Shown piece by piece: positions 20,931 through 29,054 of a DNA stretch of 36,965 nt; positions within the stretch are counted from its first letter, which is position 1; each line of letters starts with the position of its first letter. Below the pieces are notes generated by a model. The model was not told the DNA's origin. It worked only from the letters and a program-made list of their open reading frames with translations, and did not search any database. A program made the position numbers and the translations under genes. The DNA comes from Candidatus Pelagibacter sp. (GTDB lineage: Bacteria; Pseudomonadota; Alphaproteobacteria; Pelagibacterales; Pelagibacteraceae), in assembly GCA_002692055.1 (NCBI GenBank), contig NZJW01000002.1:1-36965 (forward strand), read 5' to 3'.

Positions 20931-22115
20931 TCATTTATTTTCAAGGACTTTCAGTCCTGGAAGCATTTTTCCTTCAAGCCACTCTAAAAAAGCACCACCT
21001 GCAGTTGATATATAAGTAAAGTTATTTTGTTGATTTGATTTTTTAATTGCTGCAAATGTGTCACCACCACCTGCAACTGATATTAATCCGTTTTTTTTTG
21101 AATATTTTGCAATCGATCGTGATAAATCGTTTGTTCCGTTTGCAAAATCGTCATATTCAAATAATCCAAAAGGACCGTTCCACAATACTGTCTTGGAGTC
21201 TTTAAGTATCTGATCTATCTTGTTGGTACTGGCAATTCCAATATCAAGAATTATATCATCATCACTAACTTCATTAATTTTTTTATTAACACCAGGTTGA
21301 TCAAACTTTTTTGAACAAACTACGTCTTGAGGTAAAATAAGTTTACATTTATATTTATCAGCTTCTACATAGATTTTATTAATTGTATTTTCTACGTTTT
21401 TTTCAAAAAGTGACTTACCGATACTAAAACCTGCATTTTTAAAAAAATTATTTGCCATTGCACCACCGATTATCATGAAGTTCATTTTTGGCATTAGATT
21501 TATAATTAAGTCGATTTTGGAAGAGATTTTTGACCCTCCTATAAGGCACGCAACTGGCTTCTCAGATTTTGAAAATACTTTTTCTAATGCTTTTACTTCT
21601 TCGATAATGGTTGAGCCTGCATATGAGTCTATATATTTAGTAATAGATTCAATAGAAGCATGCGAACGGTGAGAACAAGAAAATGCCTCATTAATGTATA
21701 CATCAGCGAATGACGATAGAAGTTTTGCATAATCTTGATCATTTGTTTCTTCATTTGGATTAAATCTTAAATTTTCAAGCATAAATAGTTTTTCTTTTCC
21801 TTCATCAATCTTTTGTTTTGTTTCCTGATTTATTTCTAAAAATTTAATTTGTTGATTAAATATTTTTTCAGCCATTTGTTTTACAGGCATTAAAGAAAGA
21901 CCTGTTTTACCATTTTTTTGCGGGCGTCCTAAGTGTGAGGCAAAAATAATTTTACAATTACTATTTAACAAATTTTTTATATTAGCCTCAAGTTTTTCAA
22001 TTTTAGTAGTATCTGATACTCTTCCGCCTGAAATGGGGACGTTAAAATCGACTCTCAGAAAAACTTTTTTATCTTTTATTTTTGAAAAATTTTGTATTGA
22101 TCTTAATTGACACAT
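20931..22115 (-). CDS. pgk: Phosphoglycerate kinase
   Basis: Reversible phosphoryl transfer between 1,3-bisphosphoglycerate and ADP. It has the N-terminal signature KVFLRVDFNVPI, FASHLGRP, MLENLRFNPNEETND, INEAFSCSHRSHAS, LIGGSKISSKI, WNGPFGLFEYDDFANGT and the C-terminal nucleotide loop VAGGGDTFAA. At 394 residues it is full length. Its first base overlaps the last base of gap, so the two are tightly coupled. Confidence 0.97.
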   Translation of the reverse strand: MCQLRSIQNFSKIKDKKVFLRVDFNVPISGGRVSDTTKIEKLEANIKNLLNSNCKIIFASHLGRPQKNGKTGLSLMPVKQMAEKIFNQQIKFLEINQETKQKIDEGKEKLFMLENLRFNPNEETNDQDYAKLLSSFADVYINEAFSCSHRSHASIESITKYIDSYAGSTIIEEVKALEKVFSKSEKPVACLIGGSKISSKIDLIINLMPKMNFMIIGGAMANNFFKNAGFSIGKSLFEKNVENTINKIYVEADKYKCKLILPQDVVCSKKFDQPGVNKKINEVSDDDIILDIGIASTNKIDQILKDSKTVLWNGPFGLFEYDDFANGTNDLSRSIAKYSKKNGLISVAGGGDTFAAIKKSNQQNNFTYISTAGGAFLEWLEGKMLPGLKVLENK

Positions 22116-23119
22116 TATATTTTATTTTTGATCGCTAAAGTCACATCAATCATACGATTTGAAAAACCCCATTCATTATCATACCAAGCAAACACAGTTC
22201 CAAAATTATCACCAATCACTTTTGTCAAACCCAAGTCAATTATAGAGGATCTTGGGTCATGATTAAAATCTGATGAAACTAAAGGCTTTTCTTCTACACC
22301 TAAAATTTTTTTTAAATAGGTTTTGCTAGCTTTTGATAAAGAATTGTTAATCGTATTTTTCGTAACTTTTGTCTGAGAATTGAAGCTAAGTTGAACTAGT
22401 GATACATTTGGGTTTGGGACTCTAATTGAAATTCCGTCAATTTTATTCACAAGATCAGGAATAATCATTTTCAATGATTTTGCTGCACCTGTACTTGTTG
22501 GCACTATAGCATTCGGAGCACTTCTAGCTCTTCTTAAATCTTTATGAGAATTGTCCAATAACCTCTGATCAGTTGTATAGGAATGTATAGTCGTCATGAA
22601 GCCCTTTATGATTTTAAAATTTTTATGAATTACAAATGCAAGTGGTGCTAGGCAATTGGTCGTACAAGAGGCTACTGAAATAATATGATCTTTTTTTGAA
22701 ATATTTTTATGATTTATGCCATACACAATCGTCTGATCAGCGTCTGCACATGGAGCAGACACGATTACCTTTTTTGCTCCTGCTTCGATGTGTTTGTAAG
22801 ACTTATCCTTAGAATTAAATTTACCAGTACATTCTAAAACAATATCAATTTTTTCTTCATCCCATGGACAGTTAATAGGATCACTCTCGTGGTAACATTG
22901 AATTTTATCTTTCCCAATGATTATTTCATTATTTGTATATTTAATATTAAAATTAAATTTTCCGTGAACCGAATCTCTTTCTAGTAAAAAAGCGCTTGTT
23001 TCCGGCTTAGCTCTATTATTGATTGCAACTACTTTTAAGCCTTTGTAATTATTTTCGTAAAGTGCCCTAAGAACCATTCTTCCTATTCTACCAAAACCAT
23101 TAATTGCAATTCTTAACAT
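22115..23119 (-). CDS. gap: Glyceraldehyde-3-phosphate dehydrogenase
   Basis: Reversible oxidation and phosphorylation of glyceraldehyde-3-phosphate. It has the Rossmann motif INGFGRIGRM at residues 6-15, catalytic Cys152 in ASCTTNCLAP, TTIHSYTTDQ and WYDNEWGFSNRM. At 334 residues it is normal. At the end of the second beta strand, where NAD-specific enzymes usually have Asp (AIND), this protein has AINNR (Asn35, Arg36), which may change cofactor preference. It lies 1 base after tkt and overlaps pgk by 1 base. Confidence 0.96.
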   Translation of the reverse strand: MLRIAINGFGRIGRMVLRALYENNYKGLKVVAINNRAKPETSAFLLERDSVHGKFNFNIKYTNNEIIIGKDKIQCYHESDPINCPWDEEKIDIVLECTGKFNSKDKSYKHIEAGAKKVIVSAPCADADQTIVYGINHKNISKKDHIISVASCTTNCLAPLAFVIHKNFKIIKGFMTTIHSYTTDQRLLDNSHKDLRRARSAPNAIVPTSTGAAKSLKMIIPDLVNKIDGISIRVPNPNVSLVQLSFNSQTKVTKNTINNSLSKASKTYLKKILGVEEKPLVSSDFNHDPRSSIIDLGLTKVIGDNFGTVFAWYDNEWGFSNRMIDVTLAIKNKI

Positions 23120-23120
23120 T

Positions 23121-25064
23121 TTAATTCTTTAACCTTAAAGCGGCATTAACTACATCATCGTCGGTTAATTTGAAATGTTTATAGACGTCTTTATAGGGGG
23201 CACTTTTTCCAAAATCTTCAATACCTATTGTTATACCATTATTTCCAATATACTTTTTCCACGACATTGGTTGTGAGGCCTCTAATGAAATCTTCATTTC
23301 GGTTTCTCCAAGTATCTTGGATTTATAGTCTTCTGGCTGAGCATCAAATAATTCCATTGATGGAACTGAAATAACCTTTGTATGAATGTTTTTTTTTACT
23401 AGTTTTTTTGATGCTGAAACTGCAATTTCAACTTCAGAGCCACTAGCCATTAATGTCATATTTATGCTTTCATTACTTCTAAAAATTTCATATGCGCCGA
23501 AACTGCTTAAATTCTTATCTTCGAAAACTGTTCTAAGTTGGCTTAAATTTTGTCTAGTTAATGAAATTACACTAGGTCTATCTTTACAAGTTAATGCAAG
23601 TTCCCAGCATTCTATTGTTTCTGTAGAGTCACATGGACGAAAAATATTTAAGTTTGGTATTGATCTTAAACTACTTAGATGTTCTATCGGTTGATGTGTT
23701 GGACCGTCTTCACCCAAACCAATTGAGTCGTGTGACATCACATAGATCACTCTTAGCTTCATTAATGCTGACAGTCTTATAGAGGGTTTGCAATAATCGC
23801 TAAATACTAAAAATGTTCCACCATAAGGAATTAGATCACTATGTAATGCCAAACCGTTCATAACTGATGCCATCGCATGTTCTCGAACACCATAATGGAT
23901 ATAGTTTCCATTAAATTTTCCAGGAGAAATAATTTTTTGACTTTCAGTTTTTGTATTATTAGATCCAGAAAGGTCGGCCGATCCTCCAATTAAATGCGGT
24001 AAGTTTTTATTTAATACCTTTAATATATTTTCAGATGATTTCCTCGTCGCTAAGCTTTTTAATTCACTCGCAGCAATTTTTTTGGCATTTTGAGCAATAG
24101 AATAAATTTTATGTTCAAAATTTTCTTTTTTAAATAAAATTTTTTTCCATTTTTTTTCATCATCAAATCCTTTTTTTCCTATTTCCCTCCATTTTTTTAA
24201 AATTCTATCAGGAATTTCAAATGGGTCATAAGACCATTTTAATTTTTTTCTAATTAATTTTATTTCATCTTCTCCTAATGGACTACCGTGTGCCGAAGAT
24301 TTTCCTGATTTATTGGGAGAACCAAAACCAATTTTTGTTTTGCAGGATATAACAGTTGGTTTTTTTGCATTTTGAACTTTTTTTAAAGCTTTGATGATTT
24401 CTTTTTCCTTATGGCCATTAATCTGGATATAATCCCAGTTATAACTTTCAAACCTTTTTTTATATTGATCAGATACAGCAAGACTTGTTGGACCATCAAT
24501 TGAAACAGAATTGTTGTCAAAAAGCATTACAAGATTTTTTAATTTTAAATGGCCAGCAAGACTCATGGACTCGTGGCTAATACCCTCCATTAAGCAACCA
24601 TCACCAGCTAGAACATAGGTTTTATGATTAAATATTTTTTTTCCGTATTTCGATTTGAGAATTTCCTCGGCAATTGCAAAACCTACAGCGTTACCGATAC
24701 CTTGACCAAGAGGACCAGTTGTTGTTTCAATTCCTGTACTTGGCTCAAACTCTGGATGACCAGCGCAAATTGAATTTAATTTTCTAAAATTTTTAATATT
24801 TTCTAATGAAATACTTTTGTAACCCAAAAGATAAAGCAATGAGTACAGTATCATTGACCCATGTCCTGCTGACAGTATAAACCGATCTCTATTTACCCAG
24901 TCAGGGCTTGATGCATTAAATTTTAAAAAATCTCTAAAGAGTACCGTACATACATCCGCCATACCCATAGGCATACCTGGATGACCTGAATTCGCTTTTT
25001 GAACTGCGTCCATGGATAAAAAGCGAATGGCGTTTGCTAAATCATTATGTGAGCAATTTTTCAT
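23121..25064 (-). CDS. tkt: Transketolase
   Basis: TPP enzyme that moves two-carbon units between sugar phosphates. AVQKANSGHPGMPMGMADV near residue 20, SAGHGSMILYSLLYL, TGPLGQGIGNAVG, the TPP motif GDGCLMEGISHE with NNNSVSIDG-type sequence after it (DNNSVSIDG), GVREHAMASVMNGLA and DSIGLGEDGPTHQPIEHL are all present. At 647 residues it is full length. First gene of the twelve-gene minus-strand block; it is divergent from the coiled-coil/zapA genes across a 77-base gap. Confidence 0.97.
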   Translation of the reverse strand: MKNCSHNDLANAIRFLSMDAVQKANSGHPGMPMGMADVCTVLFRDFLKFNASSPDWVNRDRFILSAGHGSMILYSLLYLLGYKSISLENIKNFRKLNSICAGHPEFEPSTGIETTTGPLGQGIGNAVGFAIAEEILKSKYGKKIFNHKTYVLAGDGCLMEGISHESMSLAGHLKLKNLVMLFDNNSVSIDGPTSLAVSDQYKKRFESYNWDYIQINGHKEKEIIKALKKVQNAKKPTVISCKTKIGFGSPNKSGKSSAHGSPLGEDEIKLIRKKLKWSYDPFEIPDRILKKWREIGKKGFDDEKKWKKILFKKENFEHKIYSIAQNAKKIAASELKSLATRKSSENILKVLNKNLPHLIGGSADLSGSNNTKTESQKIISPGKFNGNYIHYGVREHAMASVMNGLALHSDLIPYGGTFLVFSDYCKPSIRLSALMKLRVIYVMSHDSIGLGEDGPTHQPIEHLSSLRSIPNLNIFRPCDSTETIECWELALTCKDRPSVISLTRQNLSQLRTVFEDKNLSSFGAYEIFRSNESINMTLMASGSEVEIAVSASKKLVKKNIHTKVISVPSMELFDAQPEDYKSKILGETEMKISLEASQPMSWKKYIGNNGITIGIEDFGKSAPYKDVYKHFKLTDDDVVNAALRLKN

Positions 25065-25111
25065 TAAATATTGTTTAGACTTAATTTCTCGAAATTATTA
25101 ATACTTTGTAG

Positions 25112-25121
25112 TATAATTATA
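25112..25121. promoter_or_regulatory. Palindromic TATAATTATA: possible -10 box on both strands
   Basis: TATAATTATA reads the same on both strands and contains a perfect TATAAT in each direction: 25112-25117 toward the coiled-coil/zapA genes (ATG 25142) and 25121-25116 toward tkt (ATG 25064). Both distances to the start codons are reasonable. No clear -35 box is visible on either side, so this remains a candidate. Confidence 0.4.
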
Positions 25122-25141
25122 AATGATAATATTTGTTTTGT

Positions 25142-25582
25142 ATGGATAATTTGAGAGAAAAAGAACAGAAATTACTAGAGTCTTTGGTTAGACTAGACAC
25201 TATTACTGATTTAGTCGTTGGTTCAAAGAAAAAGATCGTTGATCTGCAAGAGGTTAAAGCTAAATTAGAAACGGAAAAAAACGACTTGAACGTAAAGTTA
25301 TCCACATTAGAAAATGAAAATGACGGTTTAAAAGCAGAATTGCACGATCTTGAGAACTCGATGAATAGAGATGACTCAACAGGCGAAAATCTAAAAGATA
25401 AAATATTAAAAATTGAAGAAGAAAACTCAGAATTAAAAAAATCAATTTTAAAACTTGAAGAAGATTTAGAAAGTTCCCGTTATAAAGTAATTCAAGCAGA
25501 AAAGAAAAAAAGTGAAGTTTCAAAAAGGTTAGATGAGTTGAATCAAGAAGCAAACGATTTATTGGGATCTGAAGAATGGTAA
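25142..25582 (+). CDS. Coiled-coil protein upstream of zapA (DUF4164-like)
   Basis: A protein of 146 residues made almost wholly of Leu/Glu/Lys heptads from residue 5 to about 138, with no membrane segment and an acidic C terminus. It starts at ATG 25142, with an alternative TTG at 25133 that adds three residues. Its last 7 bases overlap the start of zapA, so the two are translationally coupled. Small coiled-coil proteins next to zapA in alphaproteobacteria (DUF4164-type) are known; a ZapB-like partner role for ZapA is a guess from position and shape, not from sequence identity. Confidence 0.7.
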   Translation: MDNLREKEQKLLESLVRLDTITDLVVGSKKKIVDLQEVKAKLETEKNDLNVKLSTLENENDGLKAELHDLENSMNRDDSTGENLKDKILKIEEENSELKKSILKLEEDLESSRYKVIQAEKKKSEVSKRLDELNQEANDLLGSEEW

Positions 25583-26004
25583 ATGTAAATGTAAATTTTA
25601 ATGGAAGAGACTATCTTCTTGCATGTGAAGAAGGTCAAGAAGAAGACCTTCAAAAATTAACTGATGAATTAAGTAAAAAATTTAATCAACTTAAAAAAGA
25701 TTTAGGTAATCTTGGAGAGGGAAAATTATTATTAATTACAGCAATTCAAGTTATTGATGAATTATATACTTTAAAGACTTCACTACAAAAACTTAAAAAT
25801 CATTCAAGTGAATTGGAAAAAAAATTTAAAGAAATCAAAAATTTATCGGTTAAGTACAAAGATGACCGGGATAAGGAAGTCAAAGAACTTAAATCTGTAC
25901 TTCAAGGGCTGAAAAAAACAGTTGAAGAAAATCAAACAAACTATTCAGAAATTTTAAATAAAGCAAGCGAGTCTATTAATAGTTTTATAACTAAAGCTGT
26001 TTAG
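25576..26004 (+). CDS. zapA: Cell division protein ZapA
   Basis: Binds and bundles FtsZ filaments at the division site. The N-terminal globular part has the ZapA pattern: VNVNFNGRDYLLACEEGQEE followed by LQKLTDELSKKF, then ITAIQVIDELYTL, and a long C-terminal coiled coil (about residues 70-125). At 142 residues it is slightly longer than the E. coli protein. It begins inside the end of the coiled-coil gene and ends 5 bases before the cyclo-ligase gene. Confidence 0.88.
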   Translation: MVNVNVNFNGRDYLLACEEGQEEDLQKLTDELSKKFNQLKKDLGNLGEGKLLLITAIQVIDELYTLKTSLQKLKNHSSELEKKFKEIKNLSVKYKDDRDKEVKELKSVLQGLKKTVEENQTNYSEILNKASESINSFITKAV

Positions 26005-26009
26005 TCTTA

Positions 26010-26558
26010 ATGAAAAAAAAGATAAGAGAGACTTTTTTAAATATAAGAAAAAATAAATATTTTCAGCTTAGCAATAAAAACAAAACTTTTATAGCTAAAC
26101 AAATTAAAAGTATTTGTATTAATAAAAATATTAATTATTTAGGTTTTTATTATCCTATTAACTACGAAATAAATATAATCTCTGTAATTGTCAGATTAAA
26201 AATAAATAAAATTAAATTTTGTTTACCAGTTATTGAGAAAAACAATAAAATGATATTTAAAGAGTGGAAGGCTCGGGAACCGTTCAGTATAAATCGATTT
26301 GGTATCCTTGAACCTAATAAGATAAATAAAATAGTCAAACCTCAGATTATTTTAGTACCACTTATTGCTTTTGATAAAGATAAAAACCGATTAGGTTACG
26401 GTAGAGGTTTCTATGATCGTTTTCTAAATAAGGTTAACAAAAAAAAAAATATTTTGTCTATAGGAATAGCGTTTTCTTTTCAGCAAGTTAGTAGAGTTCC
26501 CTTTGAAAAACATGATAAAAAATTAGATTATATTTTGACAGAAAAAAGAGTTTTTTAA
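26010..26558 (+). CDS. fau: 5-formyltetrahydrofolate cyclo-ligase
   Basis: ATP-dependent conversion of 5-formyl-THF to 5,10-methenyl-THF. The hallmark GYGRGFYDRFL lies near residue 130, preceded by PQIILVPLIAFDKDKNRLGYG (quoted in part: PLIAFDKDKNRLGYG). The N-terminal ATP-site region is Lys/Asn-rich and diverged. At 182 residues it is the usual size. The zapA-fau pairing is conserved in proteobacteria. The stop overlaps the next start by 1 base. Confidence 0.9.
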   Translation: MKKKIRETFLNIRKNKYFQLSNKNKTFIAKQIKSICINKNINYLGFYYPINYEINIISVIVRLKINKIKFCLPVIEKNNKMIFKEWKAREPFSINRFGILEPNKINKIVKPQIILVPLIAFDKDKNRLGYGRGFYDRFLNKVNKKKNILSIGIAFSFQQVSRVPFEKHDKKLDYILTEKRVF

Positions 26559-27361
26559 TGAATTTTTTATTTTTAGGCGACATAGTTGGACGAGCAGGGC
26601 GAAATATTATTATAGAAAAATTAGGAGAGTTGATTGATCAACATGAAATTGATTTTGTGATAGCTAATGGTGAAAATTCAGCAGGTGGTTATGGAATTAC
26701 TGAATCGATCTGTAATGATTTATTTGCATCTGGTGTCGACGTTATTACCTCAGGAAATCATATATGGGACCAAAAAGAAACAATGAATCATATTATTAAA
26801 GAAAAAAGATTATTAAGACCTATGAATTTTTTAGAAGGTACACCTGGTAGAGGGTTTGAAATTTATGAGAAAAAAGGTTTCAAAGTTGGAGTAATCAACT
26901 TAATGGGAAATGTTTATATGAAAAAATGTGAAGATGTTTTTCCATATATAGATGACAAAATAAAAAAAATTAATTTAAAAAAAGAAGTTGATTTTTTGGC
27001 TGTAGATTTCCATGCAGAAATTACAAGTGAAAAACAAGCTATGGGTCATCTGTTAGATGGAAAAGCAACTTTTGTTGTAGGCACACATACACATACACCA
27101 ACACTAGATTATAGAATATTGGAAAATGGAACTGCCTATCAAACTGATGCAGGTATGTGTGGAGATTACAATTCAGTTATTGGAATGAGCAAAGAGAATG
27201 CAATTTTAAAATTTTTTAAGAAAAAAAGTGATAGGCTAGTTCCTGTAATTAAAGATGCAACTATAACTGGCATCAAGGTTCTTGCAGATGATAAAACTGG
27301 GTTAGCGAAAAATATCGAGCCTATTATGATAGGTGGAAATTTAAAATATAGTAAAAGTTAA
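26558..27361 (+). CDS. YmdB-type metallophosphoesterase (TIGR00282 family)
   Basis: A 267-residue calcineurin-like phosphoesterase. The metal-binding motifs are GDIVGRAGR (Asp8), NGENSAGGYGIT, SGNHIWDQKE, DFHAEITSEKQAMG and GTHTHTPT. These define the YmdB/TIGR00282 family, whose Bacillus member hydrolyses cyclic nucleotides such as 2',3'-cAMP. The physiological role in proteobacteria is unclear. It overlaps fau by 1 base and is followed by yebC after 1 base, a common alphaproteobacterial order. Confidence 0.9.
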   Translation: MNFLFLGDIVGRAGRNIIIEKLGELIDQHEIDFVIANGENSAGGYGITESICNDLFASGVDVITSGNHIWDQKETMNHIIKEKRLLRPMNFLEGTPGRGFEIYEKKGFKVGVINLMGNVYMKKCEDVFPYIDDKIKKINLKKEVDFLAVDFHAEITSEKQAMGHLLDGKATFVVGTHTHTPTLDYRILENGTAYQTDAGMCGDYNSVIGMSKENAILKFFKKKSDRLVPVIKDATITGIKVLADDKTGLAKNIEPIMIGGNLKYSKS

Positions 27362-27362
27362 T

Positions 27363-28103
27363 ATGGCGGGACATTCACACTGGGCAGGCATTAAACATAA
27401 AAAAGGAAAAGCCGACAAACAAAGGTCAAAACTTTTTTCAAAATTAAGTAGAGAAATTACTGTTGCTGCAAAAATTGGCGTGCCTGATCCTAGTATGAAT
27501 CCAAGATTGAGATCTGCTATTCAATCTGCGAAAGAGTCCAATATGCCAAAAGATAATATTGATCGAGCAATTAAAAAATCACAAGGCGGTGATGAAGCTA
27601 ACTATGAGTCAGTTGTTTACGAAGGTTTCGGTCCACTTGGTGTAGGAATAATTGTTGAAGCATTAACTGATAATAAAAATAGAACAATTTCAAACGTTCG
27701 TTCTATTTTTGAAAAAAATGGATATTCTCTTGGATCAGAAGGATCGGTTTCACACCAGTTTGATATTTGTGGTTTAATTAAATTAAAAAAAGAAAACTAC
27801 ATTGAAGATGAAGTTTTTGAGATTTCCACAAATAGTGGAGCAAATGATTTTAAAGTTACGGAAGATTTTTATGAAATATACTCAAAAAAAAATCAATTAC
27901 ACTCTCTTCAAATTAAATTAGAGAAGAAATATAAACTAATCTTTAGTGGAATAGTTTATAATCCAAAAAATATGATTAAAATAAACAAAGTTAGTTTTGA
28001 GAAGATTATAAACTTTATTGAAACCTTAGAATATGATGACGATGTTCAAAAAGTATATTCAAACTTTGAAGTAGACCAAAAAATTTTACAGGAGTTATCT
28101 TGA
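27363..28103 (+). CDS. yebC: YebC/PmpR family protein
   Basis: Conserved family described as a transcriptional regulator and, more recently, linked to translation of proline-rich stretches. It opens MAGHSHWAGIKHKKGKADKQ, followed by RSKLFSKLSREITVAAKIG, MPKDNIDRAIKKSQGG and YEGFGPLGVGIIVEALTDNKN (quoted in part), all diagnostic. At 246 residues it is full length; the C-terminal third is diverged. Its stop overlaps the next gene (TTGA). In many alphaproteobacteria it stands directly before ruvC-ruvA-ruvB. Confidence 0.95.
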   Translation: MAGHSHWAGIKHKKGKADKQRSKLFSKLSREITVAAKIGVPDPSMNPRLRSAIQSAKESNMPKDNIDRAIKKSQGGDEANYESVVYEGFGPLGVGIIVEALTDNKNRTISNVRSIFEKNGYSLGSEGSVSHQFDICGLIKLKKENYIEDEVFEISTNSGANDFKVTEDFYEIYSKKNQLHSLQIKLEKKYKLIFSGIVYNPKNMIKINKVSFEKIINFIETLEYDDDVQKVYSNFEVDQKILQELS

Positions 28104-28597
28104 TAGTATTTGGAATAGACCCGGGCGTTAGTGGAGCATTAAGTATTTATCAATATAAAAAATTGAAAGAAGTAATTGATATGCCAACAATGAGTGAAGG
28201 AAAAAAAAATAAGAAACAAATTAATGCGGCTCAACTGACTTTAGAAATAAGAAATAGAATTAACGAATTACAAGATACTGCCGTTGTTATTGAACATGTG
28301 ACTGCAATGCCAGGTCAAGGAGTTACAAGTATGTTTAATTTTGGACAATCATTTGGTGTTATCAAAGGGATATGCTCAGCGCTAACTTTGCCAATATATT
28401 TTGTGCGGCCAGTGAAATGGAAAAAACATTTTAATCTTATTGGATCGTCAAAAGATGCAAGTAGAACAAAAGCTATAGAGCTTTTTCCAAATTTTTCAAA
28501 TGATATGGCAAAAAAAAAAGATGCAAATAAAGCAGATGCAATTCTAATTGGGAGATATTTTTTAGATCATTACAATAACAATGGGTTCCATGGTTAA
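28100..28597 (+). CDS. RuvC-like Holliday-junction endonuclease, divergent (phage-like) type
   Basis: A 165-residue RNase H-fold protein. It opens MIVFGIDPGVSGALSIY (Asp7), then VVIEHVTAMPGQGVTSMFNF with Glu65, and near the end KKDANKADAILIGRYFL with Asp141 and Asp146: the acidic residues expected of RuvC-type resolvases. The motifs are unlike standard bacterial RuvC (GIDPGxxxTGxG) and more like RuvC-type resolvases of phages and related elements, as I remember them. It sits in the standard ruvC place between yebC and ybgC, but ruvA and ruvB do not follow. The start is TTG at 28100 in a TTGA overlap with yebC, with GGAG at 28091-28094. It also overlaps ybgC by 17 bases. Base composition matches its neighbours. 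Confidence 0.75.
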   Translation: MIVFGIDPGVSGALSIYQYKKLKEVIDMPTMSEGKKNKKQINAAQLTLEIRNRINELQDTAVVIEHVTAMPGQGVTSMFNFGQSFGVIKGICSALTLPIYFVRPVKWKKHFNLIGSSKDASRTKAIELFPNFSNDMAKKKDANKADAILIGRYFLDHYNNNGFHG

Positions 28598-28991
28598 AAA
28601 ATTTTATTATAAAACAAAAATATATTACGAAGATACAGATGCTGGAGGTATTGTGTACTATGCCAACTATCTTAAATATTTTGAAAGAGCGCGTACCGAA
28701 TGGATTTATTCATTTGGTTTTGATCATAAAAAATTAAATAAAATCAACACATTTATTGTCGTTAGATATTGTCACGTAGATTACAAAAAACCAGTTAGAT
28801 TCGAAGACGTGATAGAGATTATGTCAGAAATATCAAAAATTTCACCTGTGAGGATAAATCTAATTCAATCCGCTAAAGTTAGTAGTGAAACAAGAGTAGA
28901 AGCTGAAGTAGAACTGGCAATTGTTGATAGTGATGGAAAACCCAAAAAGATGCCTGAAGATCTATATAAATCTTTCAAAGGTTGTATGTAA
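28581..28991 (+). CDS. ybgC: YbgC acyl-CoA thioesterase (HotDog fold), Tol-Pal associated
   Basis: Small HotDog thioesterase that accompanies the Tol-Pal genes. YYEDTDAGGIVYYANYLKYF has the catalytic Asp20, followed by ERARTEWI. At 136 residues it is the normal size. ATG 28581 overlaps the RuvC-like gene by 17 bases; an in-frame ATG at 28590 would reduce this to 8 bases and is equally possible. It is separated from tolQ by 63 bases. Confidence 0.93.
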   Translation: MGSMVKKFYYKTKIYYEDTDAGGIVYYANYLKYFERARTEWIYSFGFDHKKLNKINTFIVVRYCHVDYKKPVRFEDVIEIMSEISKISPVRINLIQSAKVSSETRVEAEVELAIVDSDGKPKKMPEDLYKSFKGCM

Positions 28992-29054
28992 TCGCAAATA
29001 TAAATAAATCACTGACATATTAATGACAATTTTCAAACTTAGGAAACTATATAT

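Noticed and set aside
23386-23694. Open frame of 102 codons on the plus strand inside tkt
   Set aside because: Antisense to the conserved transketolase coding sequence, with no domain features.
25133-25141. TTG start for the coiled-coil gene
   Set aside because: It would add only three residues, including a Cys; the ATG at 25142 lies at a better distance from the candidate -10 box and is the more usual start.
26005-26009. 6S RNA gene (ssrS) between zapA and fau, its usual proteobacterial place
   Set aside because: Only 5 bases separate the genes, so there is no room; 6S RNA must be elsewhere or overlap a gene.
29013-29028. Direct repeat TGACA, 11 bases apart, upstream of tolQ as an operator
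   Set aside because: Five-base repeats are too short to support without conservation data; no matching promoter could be placed at a sensible distance.
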